In this document: one piece after another, positions 8,605 to 17,281 of the stretch
How the letters are laid out: every line of letters begins with the position of its first letter
Position numbering within the stretch: the stretch's first letter is position 1
Assembly (NCBI RefSeq): GCF_000730425.1
Contig: NZ_CP008896.1
Coordinates: 868,001 to 932,000, forward strand
Length of the DNA: 64,000 nt
From: Pseudomonas fluorescens
Lineage (GTDB): Bacteria; Pseudomonadota; Gammaproteobacteria; Pseudomonadales; Pseudomonadaceae
Direction of reading: 5' to 3'
Translations under genes and position numbers: made by a program
Notes under the pieces: generated by a model
Told to the model about the DNA's origin: nothing
What the model saw: only the letters and a program-made list of their open reading frames with translations
The model's database searches: none

Positions 8605-10746
8605 ATGAACAAGACACCCGATACCGAGCCGTCGCGGATTCGTGAAGGCCTGCCCTTCCCCCTCGGTGCGACCTGGGACGGTCTGGGGGTCAATTTCGCG
8701 CTGTTTTCGGCCAACGCCACCAAGGTCGAGCTGTGCCTGTTCGACGATACCGGCGAAGTCGAGCTGGAGCGTATCGAACTGCCGGAATACACCGACGAGA
8801 CCTTCCACGGCTACTTACCCGACGCCCACCCCGGGCTGATCTATGGCTACCGCGTATACGGCGCCTACGATCCTGCCAATGGCCATCGCTTCAACCACCA
8901 TAAATTGCTGATCGACCCCTATGCCAAGCAGTTGGTGGGCGAACTCAAATGGTCCGAAGCGTTGTTTGGCTACACCATCGGCCACCCGGACGCCGACCTG
9001 AGTTTCGATGAACGCGACAGCGCGCCCTTCGTGCCCAAATGCAAAGTCATCGACCCGGCCCATACCTGGGGCAACGACCAGCCAGTGCGCACACCGTGGG
9101 ACCGCACCATCATCTACGAAACCCATCTGCGTGGCATCAGCATGCGCCATCCTGGTGTACCCGAGGCGGTGCGCGGCACCTGTGCCGGGTTGATGGTCGA
9201 CGATGTGCTCAAGCACATCCGCCAACTGGGCGTGTCATCGGTGGAGTTGCTGCCGGTCCACGCGTTCGTCAATGACCAGCACCTGCTGCAAAAAGGCATG
9301 ACCAACTACTGGGGCTACAACAGCATCGCCTTTTTTGCCCCCGACCCGCGTTACCTGGCCAGCGGCAAGATCGCCGAGTTCAAGGAAATGGTCGCGCACC
9401 TGCACGAAGCCAAGCTGGAGGTGATCCTCGATGTGGTCTACAACCACACCGCCGAGGGCAACGAACAAGGCCCGACCCTGTCCATGCGCGGCATCGACAA
9501 TGCCTCGTACTACCGCCTGATGCCCGACGACAAGCGCTTCTACATCAACGATTCCGGCACCGGCAACACCCTGGACCTGAGCCACCCCTGCGTGCTGCAA
9601 ATGGTCACCGACTCCCTGCGCTACTGGGCCACCGAGATGCATGTGGATGGTTTCCGCTTTGACCTGGCAACCATTCTGGGGCGTTATCACGACGGTTTCG
9701 ACGAGCGTCACAGCTTTCTCGTCGCCTGCCGCCAGGACCCGGTGCTGCGCCAGGTGAAAATGATCGCCGAACCCTGGGATGTGGGCCCCGGCGGTTATCA
9801 GGTGGGCAACTTCCCGCCGGGCTGGGTGGAATGGAATGACCGTTTCCGCGACACCGTGCGGGCATTCTGGAAAGGCGATGACGGCCAACTGGCCGACTTT
9901 GCCGGGCGCATGACCGCCTCCGGCGAGATGTTCAACCACCGCGGGCGCCGCCCCTACAGCTCGGTGAATTTCATCACCGCCCACGATGGTTTCACCCTCC
10001 ACGACCTGGTGTCCTACAACGACAAGCACAACGAGGCCAACGACGAGAACAACCAGGACGGCAGCAACAACAACCTGTCGTGGAACCACGGCGTCGAGGG
10101 GCCGACCGACGACCCGGAAATCAACGCGCTGCGCCTGCGCCAGATGCGCAACTTTTTCGCCACCCTGTTGCTGGCCCAGGGCACGCCGATGCTGGTGGCC
10201 GGGGATGAGTTCGCCCGCACCCAGCACGGCAACAACAACGCCTATTGCCAGGACAGCGAAATCGGCTGGATCAACTGGGAGCTGGATGAAGATGGCAAGT
10301 CCCTGCTCAAGTTCGTCAAACGCCTGATCAAGTTGCGCCTGGCCTACCCTATCCTGCGGCGTGGGCGCTTCCTGGTGGGTGACTATAACGAAGACATCGG
10401 GGTCAAGGACGTGACCTGGCTGGCCCCCGGTGGCAACGAAATGACCATCGAACAATGGGAGGACAGCCAGGGCCGTTGCCTGGGCATGCTGATGGATGGC
10501 CGCGCCCAGGAAACCGGGATTCGCCGGCCCGGATCCGACGCGACCCTGTTGCTGGTGGTGAATGCGCACCACGACCTGGTCAATTTCCGCTTGCCCCAGG
10601 TGCCGGATGGCGGCTTCTGGACCTGCATGGTCGACACCAACCAGCCGGCCGTGCGCGGCCAGGAACGTTTCGACTTTGAGCACGAATATGCGGTGACCGG
10701 GCGCTCGCTATTGCTGTTCGAACTGCAACAGGAGCAAGAGCTGTGA
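8605..10746 (+). CDS. glgX: Glycogen debranching enzyme (isoamylase type), GH13_11
   Basis: This 713 aa enzyme hydrolyses alpha-1,6 branches of limit dextrins. A CBM48-like N-terminus (LGATWDGLGVNFALFS, residues 16-31) precedes the barrel, which shows DVVYNHTAEGNEQGP, GFRFDLATIL with the nucleophile Asp near 353, IAEPWDVGPGGYQ with the Glu near 389, and TAHDGFTLHDLVSYN. The ATG follows AGGAG at good spacing. It ends the plus-strand arm of the glucan locus and would feed linear maltodextrin to TreY/TreZ and MalQ. Confidence 0.94.
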   Translation: MNKTPDTEPSRIREGLPFPLGATWDGLGVNFALFSANATKVELCLFDDTGEVELERIELPEYTDETFHGYLPDAHPGLIYGYRVYGAYDPANGHRFNHHKLLIDPYAKQLVGELKWSEALFGYTIGHPDADLSFDERDSAPFVPKCKVIDPAHTWGNDQPVRTPWDRTIIYETHLRGISMRHPGVPEAVRGTCAGLMVDDVLKHIRQLGVSSVELLPVHAFVNDQHLLQKGMTNYWGYNSIAFFAPDPRYLASGKIAEFKEMVAHLHEAKLEVILDVVYNHTAEGNEQGPTLSMRGIDNASYYRLMPDDKRFYINDSGTGNTLDLSHPCVLQMVTDSLRYWATEMHVDGFRFDLATILGRYHDGFDERHSFLVACRQDPVLRQVKMIAEPWDVGPGGYQVGNFPPGWVEWNDRFRDTVRAFWKGDDGQLADFAGRMTASGEMFNHRGRRPYSSVNFITAHDGFTLHDLVSYNDKHNEANDENNQDGSNNNLSWNHGVEGPTDDPEINALRLRQMRNFFATLLLAQGTPMLVAGDEFARTQHGNNNAYCQDSEIGWINWELDEDGKSLLKFVKRLIKLRLAYPILRRGRFLVGDYNEDIGVKDVTWLAPGGNEMTIEQWEDSQGRCLGMLMDGRAQETGIRRPGSDATLLLVVNAHHDLVNFRLPQVPDGGFWTCMVDTNQPAVRGQERFDFEHEYAVTGRSLLLFELQQEQEL

Positions 10747-10753
10747 AAGAGCA

Positions 10754-10771
10754 TTGCCCGCGTTTGGGCAA
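10754..10771. other. Short hairpin after glgX
   Basis: TTGCCC and GGGCAA form a 6 bp stem with a 6-base loop directly after the glgX stop. There is no T tract, so it is a weak terminator candidate. The rest of the gap to 11014 shows no supported gene; a 35-codon ORF at 10884 lacks a ribosome binding site. Confidence 0.3.
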
Positions 10772-11014
10772 CTGACCTACACATTGCCTGGGCTGTCACA
10801 CAGCAGACGGCTTGGGCGACTATTTGAACGACTGGATGCAGCCCTCTTGAAAAAATTGCAACTTTGCCCGGCGAAATCCGGGTGATGAACAATACTCAAG
10901 CACGGCGCTCCAGGATTAGGAACGCCAGCGTGCCGCGCAGGCCTTGGAGCCTGCACGACAAAAAGGAAGGTCGACCCGTCCACGGGCGATGACCTGTATT
11001 ACCAGGACAAGGAT

Positions 11015-11785
11015 GTGACATTGATCAAACCCGCCACTTTGAACGACGGTCGCCGCACGCCGGCGCAAATCTGGAACAGCGCGCCGCAATTGGCGCAGAT
11101 CCCCACCATCAGCCCTTCCCTACTGGTACCTTGCGGCTCGCGAGTGGTGGTGGTCGCCCCTCATCCGGGTGATGAAGTGCTGGCCTGTGGCGGTTTGCTG
11201 CAACTGCTCAGTACCCTCGATTACCCCTTGAAGTTGATCTCGATCACCGACGGTAGCGCCAGTCATCCGGGGTCCAACCAGTGGTCGGCACAGCGCTTGA
11301 GCGTGTTCCGCCCCCAGGAAAGCGTCGAGGCCTTGCGCCGCCTCGGCTTGCCCTTGCACAGCCTGAAGTGGATCCGCGGCGGCTTTTGCGACAACGCCCT
11401 GGCAGGCCGTGAGCAGCTCTTGAGCCAATTTATCGCGCGCTACCTGCAGCCCGGCGATGTGGTGTTCACCACCTGGCGCAATGATGGCAATGACGACCAC
11501 GATGCCGTCGGCCGCGCCACTGCCGTCGCCTGTGCCCTGACCGGGGCACGCCTGCTGGAGTTGCCGATCTGGGCCTGGCACCGGCCGGCTCGCGACGCTG
11601 CCCGCATGCCCTGGCAGTGCGCGCGCAAGGTGCGTCTGGACACCTGGAGCGTGGCCCGCAAACGCCACGCGGCCCACGCCTATGCCAGCCAATTGCTGGG
11701 CGATCCGCTGATCGGCCTGGCGCCGATGCTGCCACCGGTGCTGCTGGAGCGGATGCGCGAACCGTACGAAATTGTGTTCCTGTAA
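11015..11785 (+). CDS. PIG-L family deacetylase-like protein
   Basis: This 256 aa protein has the PIG-L/LmbE fold signature. VVVVAPHPGDEVLACGG (near residue 45) corresponds to the usual (A/P)HPDDE motif, and NDDHDAVGRA (near 162) supplies the second metal-binding His. Family members deacetylate GlcNAc-containing substrates in a zinc-dependent way. Here the first Asp of the DD pair, the expected general base, is Gly, while the metal-binding His and second Asp remain, so activity may be altered. The start is GTG with AGGA about 7 bases upstream; the frame has no other start back to a stop at 10886. The substrate is unknown, and the gene stands alone between glgX and an autotransporter. Confidence 0.8.
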   Translation: MTLIKPATLNDGRRTPAQIWNSAPQLAQIPTISPSLLVPCGSRVVVVAPHPGDEVLACGGLLQLLSTLDYPLKLISITDGSASHPGSNQWSAQRLSVFRPQESVEALRRLGLPLHSLKWIRGGFCDNALAGREQLLSQFIARYLQPGDVVFTTWRNDGNDDHDAVGRATAVACALTGARLLELPIWAWHRPARDAARMPWQCARKVRLDTWSVARKRHAAHAYASQLLGDPLIGLAPMLPPVLLERMREPYEIVFL

Positions 11786-11796
11786 CTGGTCTATAC

Positions 11797-11812
11797 CTGT
11801 CATTTCTGACAG
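11797..11812. promoter_or_regulatory. 16 bp palindrome upstream of autotransporter
   Basis: CTGTCA-TTTC-TGACAG is followed at once by a further TGACAG half-site. It lies 12 bases after the PIG-L stop and 216 bases before the autotransporter start. There is no T tract, so an operator is as likely as a terminator. No other supported element was seen in 11786-12027. Confidence 0.3.
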
Positions 11813-12027
11813 TGACAGCCCTCATCGGCTGTTGCTAACGTGGAACAAGCACTGCACGCGTTCAGGTGCAGTCGAGAAAGCCATGCCAACCCCTTGCATT
11901 GGCGATGTTTTACGAAACAGGAAACCGGCTGTCCCTTATCGTTATCGCGCTTCACGTTGCCATGGTCCGGACCGTGCCTGCCCTTGCAGGCGGCGGGACG
12001 TCATTTGCCATCGAGCGAGGATGGATC

Positions 12028-14610
12028 ATGAGCACACGGCGATATTTGCTGCCGGAGCTGGGCACCTGGATGGCCAGCACGATACTGGTGAGCGCGCTCT
12101 CACTACCGGCCTACGCCGCCTGTACGCCGGTGATCACGGCCGGTGACGACACCACCACCTGTGACAGTGGCAGCACACCCGGTTTTACCGATCTCAGCGG
12201 CAACAACACCCTCAACCTGCCCGCCGGTGGCAACGGCTCAATCACCAGCGCCGTGACTTTTGGCGACGGCCACGACCTTGTGCAAGCCCATTCGGGCAGC
12301 ATGAGCGCCCTGGACATGGGCAACGGGGCGAATATTTTCCGCGTGGAACTCGATGCGGTGGTTGGCCCGGTGACCCAGGGCGATGGCGCCGATATCGCAC
12401 AAGTCAGTGGCGGTACCGTCGGCGCGCTCAACCAGGGCGATGGCATTGACGCCTACGCGCAAAGCGGCGGCCGCGTAGCCAGCCTGGCCCAGGGTGATGG
12501 CCGGGATACGTTCAATATGAGTGGTGGCGAGATCGTTGGCGCCTTCGAAGACGGCGATGTGGCCACCCAGTCGGCGGGCACCATCGGCCGGGTCGATATG
12601 AAGCTCGACAACAACTTCTACACTTTGCTCGGCGGGCGGATCAACGGCAACCTGGTGACCGGCTTTGGCCTGGACACCATCAGCATTTCCGGGGGCTATA
12701 TCGGCGGTAACGTGAGTGTCAGCGGGGGCGACGATCTGTTTACGCTGACCGGGGGCACGGTCAACGGTCAGGTGCTTATGAGTTTGGGCAATGACCAATT
12801 CAATTGGATCGGTGCAGGCACCCTCAATTCAACGGTCAATATGGGTCCGGATAATGACACCGCGCTGCTACAGAACCTGACGCAAGCCACTCTCGCCCCC
12901 ACGCCCCTGATCGATGGCGGCCCGGGCACAGACACCCTGACCTTTGACAACACCCAGGCAGGCAACGCGCAGCGCTATGCCAATTGGGAAACAGTCAACC
13001 TCGACAACCGCTCGCGCTTTGCCTTGGCGGGAGACTGGAAACTCGGTGGTTCCGACACCGGTACAGGCACCTTGAATATCGATGGCAGCAGTGTGCTGCT
13101 GGTCAGCCAGGGAGCCATCACGCCCTTCGCTCCAGGCCAACTGGCAACCTTGAACAACAGCGGCCTGATCGACATGACCAGCGCCAGTACCGGCGCCACT
13201 GACAGCCTGACGGTCCATGGCAACTACAACGGCAACAACGGGCAACTGGCGCTGCAAAGCGTACTGGCCGGCGATGACTCGGCCAGTGACAAACTGGTGG
13301 TAAGCCAGGGCACGCTGCAAGGCAGCACCACCCTCACGGTCAGCAACCTGGGCGGCTCGGGGGGCGCGACCCTGAGCAATGGCATCCAGGTGGTGCAGGC
13401 ACTCAACGGGGCGACGGGGAGCGACCGCGCTTTCACCCTGGCGGGTGGCTCAGTGTCTGCCGGGGCGTTTGAGTACTTCCTGTTCAAGGGCGGTGTGAGC
13501 CCAGGCTCAGAGCAACAATGGTACCTGCGCTCCACTGTCGTGGCCCCGCCGTTGCCCGATCCGGAGGGGCCGGTCTCCCCCTTGCCGGAGCCGGTGCCGG
13601 GCGAAGGCGCACCCATTGAATTGCCCAAGCCGATACCCGGTGAGGCTCCTATCCCGATCTATCGCCCCGAAGTCCCGGTGTATTCGACCCTGTTCCCGGC
13701 AGCCCAGCAGACCGTGCGGGGCATGCTCGGGACGTACCACGAGCGCATGGGCGATCAAACCCGCCAGACCGCCACCGGTTCACTTCCCGCGGGCTGGGGC
13801 CGGGTCTATGGCAACAGCCGCCGCCAGGCCTACGCCGGTACGGTCAGCCCTCGGTTGGACAGTTCGCTCAGCGGCTTCCAGGTGGGCAGCGATATCCAGG
13901 CCTGGAGCACCGGGAATGGCCAGGTACAACGGCTTGGATTCTTCGTCGGCCATAGCCGCCTGCGCGGTAACGTGGATGGTTTCAACCGCGGCTGGCAGCA
14001 CCTGGATGCCGGCAACACCACCTTGCGCGGCGATAGCCTGGGCCTGTACTGGACCTTGATCGACCCCAACGGCTGGTACGTCGATGGGGTGCTGATGGGC
14101 ACACGCCTCAACGGCAACAGTGAGTCTGACCGAGGGCTCAAGCTCAAGGCCAAGGGCCATGACGTGCTGGGCTCGGTCGAAGTGGGCATGCCGCTACCCA
14201 TCACGCAAAACTGGGTGCTGGAACCGCAATTGCAACTGATCGTCAATAAAACCCGGCTCGATAGCCAGCATGACGGGGTCTCCAAGGTGGCGTTTTCCGC
14301 CGATACCGCGATCACCACCCGGCTCGGGGCCAGGCTGCGTGGCAGCTATACGCTGGCCGCGATGCCGCTCCAGCCCTATCTGCGCGCCAATGTCTGGCAC
14401 GCCTCATCGGGGACCGATCGTGTGCGTTTCAATGACGTCACGGCTATCGATACCGAGCAGAAATCCACCACCCTGGACGTGAGTGCCGGTGCAATGGTGC
14501 AGGTGTCCGACAGCATCAGTCTGTATGGCGAGTTGGGTTATGGGCGCAACCTGGACAGCAACGCGCTGAACGGGCGCTCGGGCACTGTCGGCGTCAGGAT
14601 GGAGTTCTGA
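12028..14610 (+). CDS. Autotransporter with repetitive passenger
   Basis: This 860 aa type V secretion protein has a signal peptide (hydrophobic MASTILVSALSLPAYAA, residues 15-31). A Gly/Asp-rich passenger (about 32-530) is followed by a proline-rich linker (about 510-560) and a C-terminal beta-barrel of about 280 residues ending in VGVRMEF with the terminal Phe expected for Bam-dependent barrels. Residues 79-200 hold five or six imperfect repeats of 19-20 residues with consensus GDGxD..(x)SGG.V..L.Q, suggesting a beta-helix. The start at 12028 is preferred over 11866 because GAGG lies 7 bases upstream and a signal peptide follows. The passenger function (adhesin or other) cannot be told. It lies between the two arms of the glucan locus and looks accessory. 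Confidence 0.88.
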   Translation: MSTRRYLLPELGTWMASTILVSALSLPAYAACTPVITAGDDTTTCDSGSTPGFTDLSGNNTLNLPAGGNGSITSAVTFGDGHDLVQAHSGSMSALDMGNGANIFRVELDAVVGPVTQGDGADIAQVSGGTVGALNQGDGIDAYAQSGGRVASLAQGDGRDTFNMSGGEIVGAFEDGDVATQSAGTIGRVDMKLDNNFYTLLGGRINGNLVTGFGLDTISISGGYIGGNVSVSGGDDLFTLTGGTVNGQVLMSLGNDQFNWIGAGTLNSTVNMGPDNDTALLQNLTQATLAPTPLIDGGPGTDTLTFDNTQAGNAQRYANWETVNLDNRSRFALAGDWKLGGSDTGTGTLNIDGSSVLLVSQGAITPFAPGQLATLNNSGLIDMTSASTGATDSLTVHGNYNGNNGQLALQSVLAGDDSASDKLVVSQGTLQGSTTLTVSNLGGSGGATLSNGIQVVQALNGATGSDRAFTLAGGSVSAGAFEYFLFKGGVSPGSEQQWYLRSTVVAPPLPDPEGPVSPLPEPVPGEGAPIELPKPIPGEAPIPIYRPEVPVYSTLFPAAQQTVRGMLGTYHERMGDQTRQTATGSLPAGWGRVYGNSRRQAYAGTVSPRLDSSLSGFQVGSDIQAWSTGNGQVQRLGFFVGHSRLRGNVDGFNRGWQHLDAGNTTLRGDSLGLYWTLIDPNGWYVDGVLMGTRLNGNSESDRGLKLKAKGHDVLGSVEVGMPLPITQNWVLEPQLQLIVNKTRLDSQHDGVSKVAFSADTAITTRLGARLRGSYTLAAMPLQPYLRANVWHASSGTDRVRFNDVTAIDTEQKSTTLDVSAGAMVQVSDSISLYGELGYGRNLDSNALNGRSGTVGVRMEF
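12262..12640 (+). repeat. About 19-codon tandem repeats in autotransporter passenger
   Basis: Successive units begin GDGHD, GNGAN, GDGAD, GDGID, GDGRD and GD(V), each 19-20 residues apart, with SGG about 8 residues into the unit. The nucleotide sequences have diverged, so these are old protein-level repeats and not recent duplications. Confidence 0.7.
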
Positions 14611-14624
14611 CGCGCGACGGCGAC

Positions 14625-14867
14625 CTATTGAAACACCGGTGCCTCACCGTCGACGGTAGCGCTGATCCAGCGTGGCTCCATGGGGTCGCTCCACACCGAG
14701 CGCGATGGCTGGCTCCACTCCTGCATCCGCACCTTGAATCGGGCCGGGTAATCCGCAGCCTTGCATGTGATGCCGGCCCACGGGTCAACCACCCAGGCGT
14801 CGTCCCAATCCGGCCCGACAACGCCTTTGCTGCGCGGCTGGCCTGGGGGGCCGGCAACAGCGTTTGT
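14625..14867 (-). pseudogene. C-terminal remnant of a larger toxin/effector-like gene
   Basis: An open frame of 80 codons with no start runs from a stop at 14868-14870 down to a TAG at 14625-14627. Its translation contains GPDWDDAWVVDPWAGITC, then YPARFKVRMQEWS, SDPMEPRWISATVDG and a final APVFQ. The dense Trp/Asp-Pro pattern and natural end look like a real protein C-terminus. From memory it resembles the last segment of large Pseudomonas toxins with a papain-like C-terminal domain (a DPW motif carrying the Asp). The N-terminal part is absent: upstream DNA passes straight into glgB. The assignment to a family is tentative. Confidence 0.45.
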
Positions 14868-14905
14868 CTATGCGAACCGGTGCATCCGTTCGCCACAGGG
14901 GCTTC

Positions 14906-17134
14906 TTACTCCTGACGCAAAATCAGCACGCCCAATGGCGGCAGATTCAACGTCAGCGACAGTGGCTGTCCATGTTGCGGCTCGTCCTGGGTAAAAGCCT
15001 CGCCGCCATTGCCGTAGTTGGAGCCGGAATAGGTGTCGGCGTCGCTATTGATCACCTCTTTCCAGCGGCCGGCAAAGGGCACGCCCACCGTGTACGCTTC
15101 ACGGGGCACGGGGGTGAAGTTGGCCACCACCAGCACGGCCTTCCCGTCCTTGCTCCAGCGCAGCCAGGCATAGACGCTGTTGATCGCATCGTCGCCAATC
15201 AGCCACTGGAAGCCTTGGGGCGCGGCGTCTTGCTCATGCAGCGCGGGCTCTTCGCGGTACAGGCGGTTAAGGTCGCCCACCAGCTTCTGCACCCCCCGAT
15301 GCTCCGGGTATTGCAGCAGGTACCAATCCAGTTGCTGGTCGTGATTCCATTCGCGCCACTGGCCGAACTCACAGCCCATAAACAGCAGCTTCTTGCCCGG
15401 ATGCATCCACATAAAGCTCAGGTAGGCCCGCAGGTTGGCAAACTTCTGCCAGCGGTCGCCGGGCATTTTGTCGATCAGTGAGTGTTTGCCATGCACCACT
15501 TCATCATGGGAGATCGGTAGCACAAAACGCTCGGACCAGGCATACACCAGGCCGAAACTCAACGCGTTGTGGTGATGGGCGCGGTAGACCGGGTCTTGCT
15601 GGATGTAATGCAGCGAATCGTGCATCCAGCCCATGTTCCATTTGTAGTTGAAACCCAGGCCGCCTTGCTGAGTCGGCTGGCTGACTCCCGGCCAGGCGGT
15701 GGACTCCTCGGCGATGACCAGGGCACCGGGGGCTTCCAGAGCGACCACCTCATTAAGATGGCGCAAAAAATCGATGGCTTCGAGGTTCTCGCGCCCGCCA
15801 TGGCGATTGGGCACCCACTCACCGGCCTTGCGTGAATAATCGCGGTACAGCATCGACGCCACCGCATCCACCCGCAGGCCATCGACATGGAAATGCTTGA
15901 GCCAGTGCAATGCCGACGCCAGCATGAATCCGTGGACTTCGGTGCGCCCCAGGTTGTAGATCAGGGTGTCCCAGTCCTGGTGAAAACCCTCCAGTGGGTT
16001 GCCGTATTCGTACAGTGCTGTGCCGTCGAACTGGGCCAGGCCGTGGGTATCGGTAGGAAAGTGCGCCGGTACCCAATCGAGAATGACACCGATACCCGCC
16101 TGATGGCAGGCATTGACGAACGCGCCAAACTCATCGGGGGAACCGAAACGTGCGCTGGGCGCGAATTGCGACAGTGGCTGGTAGCCCCAGGAACCGCCGA
16201 AGGGGTGCTCCATGATCGGCATCAACTCGATATGGGTGAACCCCAGTTGCTGCACATAGGGAATCAGCCGCTCGCCCAACTCGTGCCAGCCGTATTGGCG
16301 CGACACTTCGCCCAGTTCGTCCAGTTCGCATTGCCATGAGCCGACATGCAATTCATAGATCGACAGCGGCGCACTGGCGGCCTGGTGTTCGCCACGGGCT
16401 TGCATCCAGGCCGCATCCGACCATTCCACTTGCAAGGGGGCGGCGACTTTCGATGCGGTGTCGGGCGGCAGTTGCGTGGCCAGGGCCATGGGGTCGGCCT
16501 TGAGCGGCAGGATGCCGTAAGCGCCAAGAATCTCGTACTTGTAGGCAGCCCCCGGTTGCAGGCGCGGGATAAAGATCTCCCAGACCCCGGCCGGATGACG
16601 CAGGCGCATTGGGTGACGGCGCCCGTCCCAGATATTGAAGTCGCCCACCACCGAGACCCGCCGGGCATTCGGCGCCCATACGGCAAAGCGCACGCCCTGG
16701 ACGCCATCCACGCTCATGACCTGGGCGCCAAGACAGTGACTCAAGTCGCGGTGATTGCCTTCGGCAAACAGATACAGGTCCATCTCCCCGAGCAATTGGC
16801 CGAAGCTATAGGGGTCTTCGGTGATCTGCTCGCCGCCGGCCCACTGGATCTTCAGCACATAGCCCTGGCGTGTAGAGAAATGCCCGATAAACAAGCCTGG
16901 GACTGGGGTGGCGTCGAGGCTGCCGAGCACATCGCCGCTGTTACGGGCCAGCACCTGCACGCTCAAGGCTTCTGGTAGAAACGCGCGAATCACTTGCCCG
17001 CCCGCCTCGTCTTCATGGGGGCCGAGGATCGCAAAAGGATCCGGATGTTCGGCACGCACCAGGGCTTCGATAGCCTTGGGTGCAGGCATGACAGCGAACT
17101 TCGATTGCAGCGGTTCTTTGTGTGTAAAGCTCAT
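14906..17134 (-). CDS. glgB: 1,4-alpha-glucan branching enzyme, GH13_9
   Basis: This 742 aa enzyme introduces alpha-1,6 branches into alpha-glucan. An N-terminal domain plus CBM48 ([18 protein letters not shown]) precedes the barrel with [27 protein letters not shown] carrying the nucleophile, ESTAWPGVS with the acid, and [15 protein letters not shown]. The ATG at 17134 has GGGAG 5 bases upstream; the longer GTG start at 17146 would overlap that site and is less likely. It is the last gene of the minus-strand glgE-treS-glgB group, and a REP pair separates it from treS. Confidence 0.94.
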   Translation of the reverse strand: MSFTHKEPLQSKFAVMPAPKAIEALVRAEHPDPFAILGPHEDEAGGQVIRAFLPEALSVQVLARNSGDVLGSLDATPVPGLFIGHFSTRQGYVLKIQWAGGEQITEDPYSFGQLLGEMDLYLFAEGNHRDLSHCLGAQVMSVDGVQGVRFAVWAPNARRVSVVGDFNIWDGRRHPMRLRHPAGVWEIFIPRLQPGAAYKYEILGAYGILPLKADPMALATQLPPDTASKVAAPLQVEWSDAAWMQARGEHQAASAPLSIYELHVGSWQCELDELGEVSRQYGWHELGERLIPYVQQLGFTHIELMPIMEHPFGGSWGYQPLSQFAPSARFGSPDEFGAFVNACHQAGIGVILDWVPAHFPTDTHGLAQFDGTALYEYGNPLEGFHQDWDTLIYNLGRTEVHGFMLASALHWLKHFHVDGLRVDAVASMLYRDYSRKAGEWVPNRHGGRENLEAIDFLRHLNEVVALEAPGALVIAEESTAWPGVSQPTQQGGLGFNYKWNMGWMHDSLHYIQQDPVYRAHHHNALSFGLVYAWSERFVLPISHDEVVHGKHSLIDKMPGDRWQKFANLRAYLSFMWMHPGKKLLFMGCEFGQWREWNHDQQLDWYLLQYPEHRGVQKLVGDLNRLYREEPALHEQDAAPQGFQWLIGDDAINSVYAWLRWSKDGKAVLVVANFTPVPREAYTVGVPFAGRWKEVINSDADTYSGSNYGNGGEAFTQDEPQHGQPLSLTLNLPPLGVLILRQE

Positions 17135-17181
17135 GATGTCTCCCACCGCTTGCCCATTTTAAAATAGCTGGCCCAGGCCCC

Positions 17182-17281
17182 TGTAGGAGCTGGCTTGCCA
17201 GCGAAAATCGTCAACGATAACCCGGGGCAACGGGCGCCCCGTGTCGTTCTCTGGCTCTTCGCCGGCAAGCCGGCTCCTACA
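17182..17281. repeat. REP pair overlapping the treS stop codon
   Basis: TGTAGGAGCTGGCTTGCCAG at the left and GCCGGCAAGCCGGCTCCTACA at the right. The right end runs into treS: the last sense codon (TTG, in part) and the TAG stop of treS come from the REP arm TGTAGGAGCC read on the minus strand. Confidence 0.92.

Noticed and set aside
9235..10683. Long antisense frame (482 codons) across glgX
   Set aside because: It mirrors the glgX codon pattern in a GC-rich gene. It has no family motif and lies entirely under a certain gene.
10884..10991. 35-codon frame before the PIG-L-like gene
   Set aside because: No ribosome site, Arg-rich random composition, no family.
14628..14915. Plus-strand 95-codon frame between the autotransporter and glgB
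   Set aside because: The protein-like signal in this stretch is on the minus strand (14625-14867). The plus frame has no ribosome site and overlaps the glgB end.
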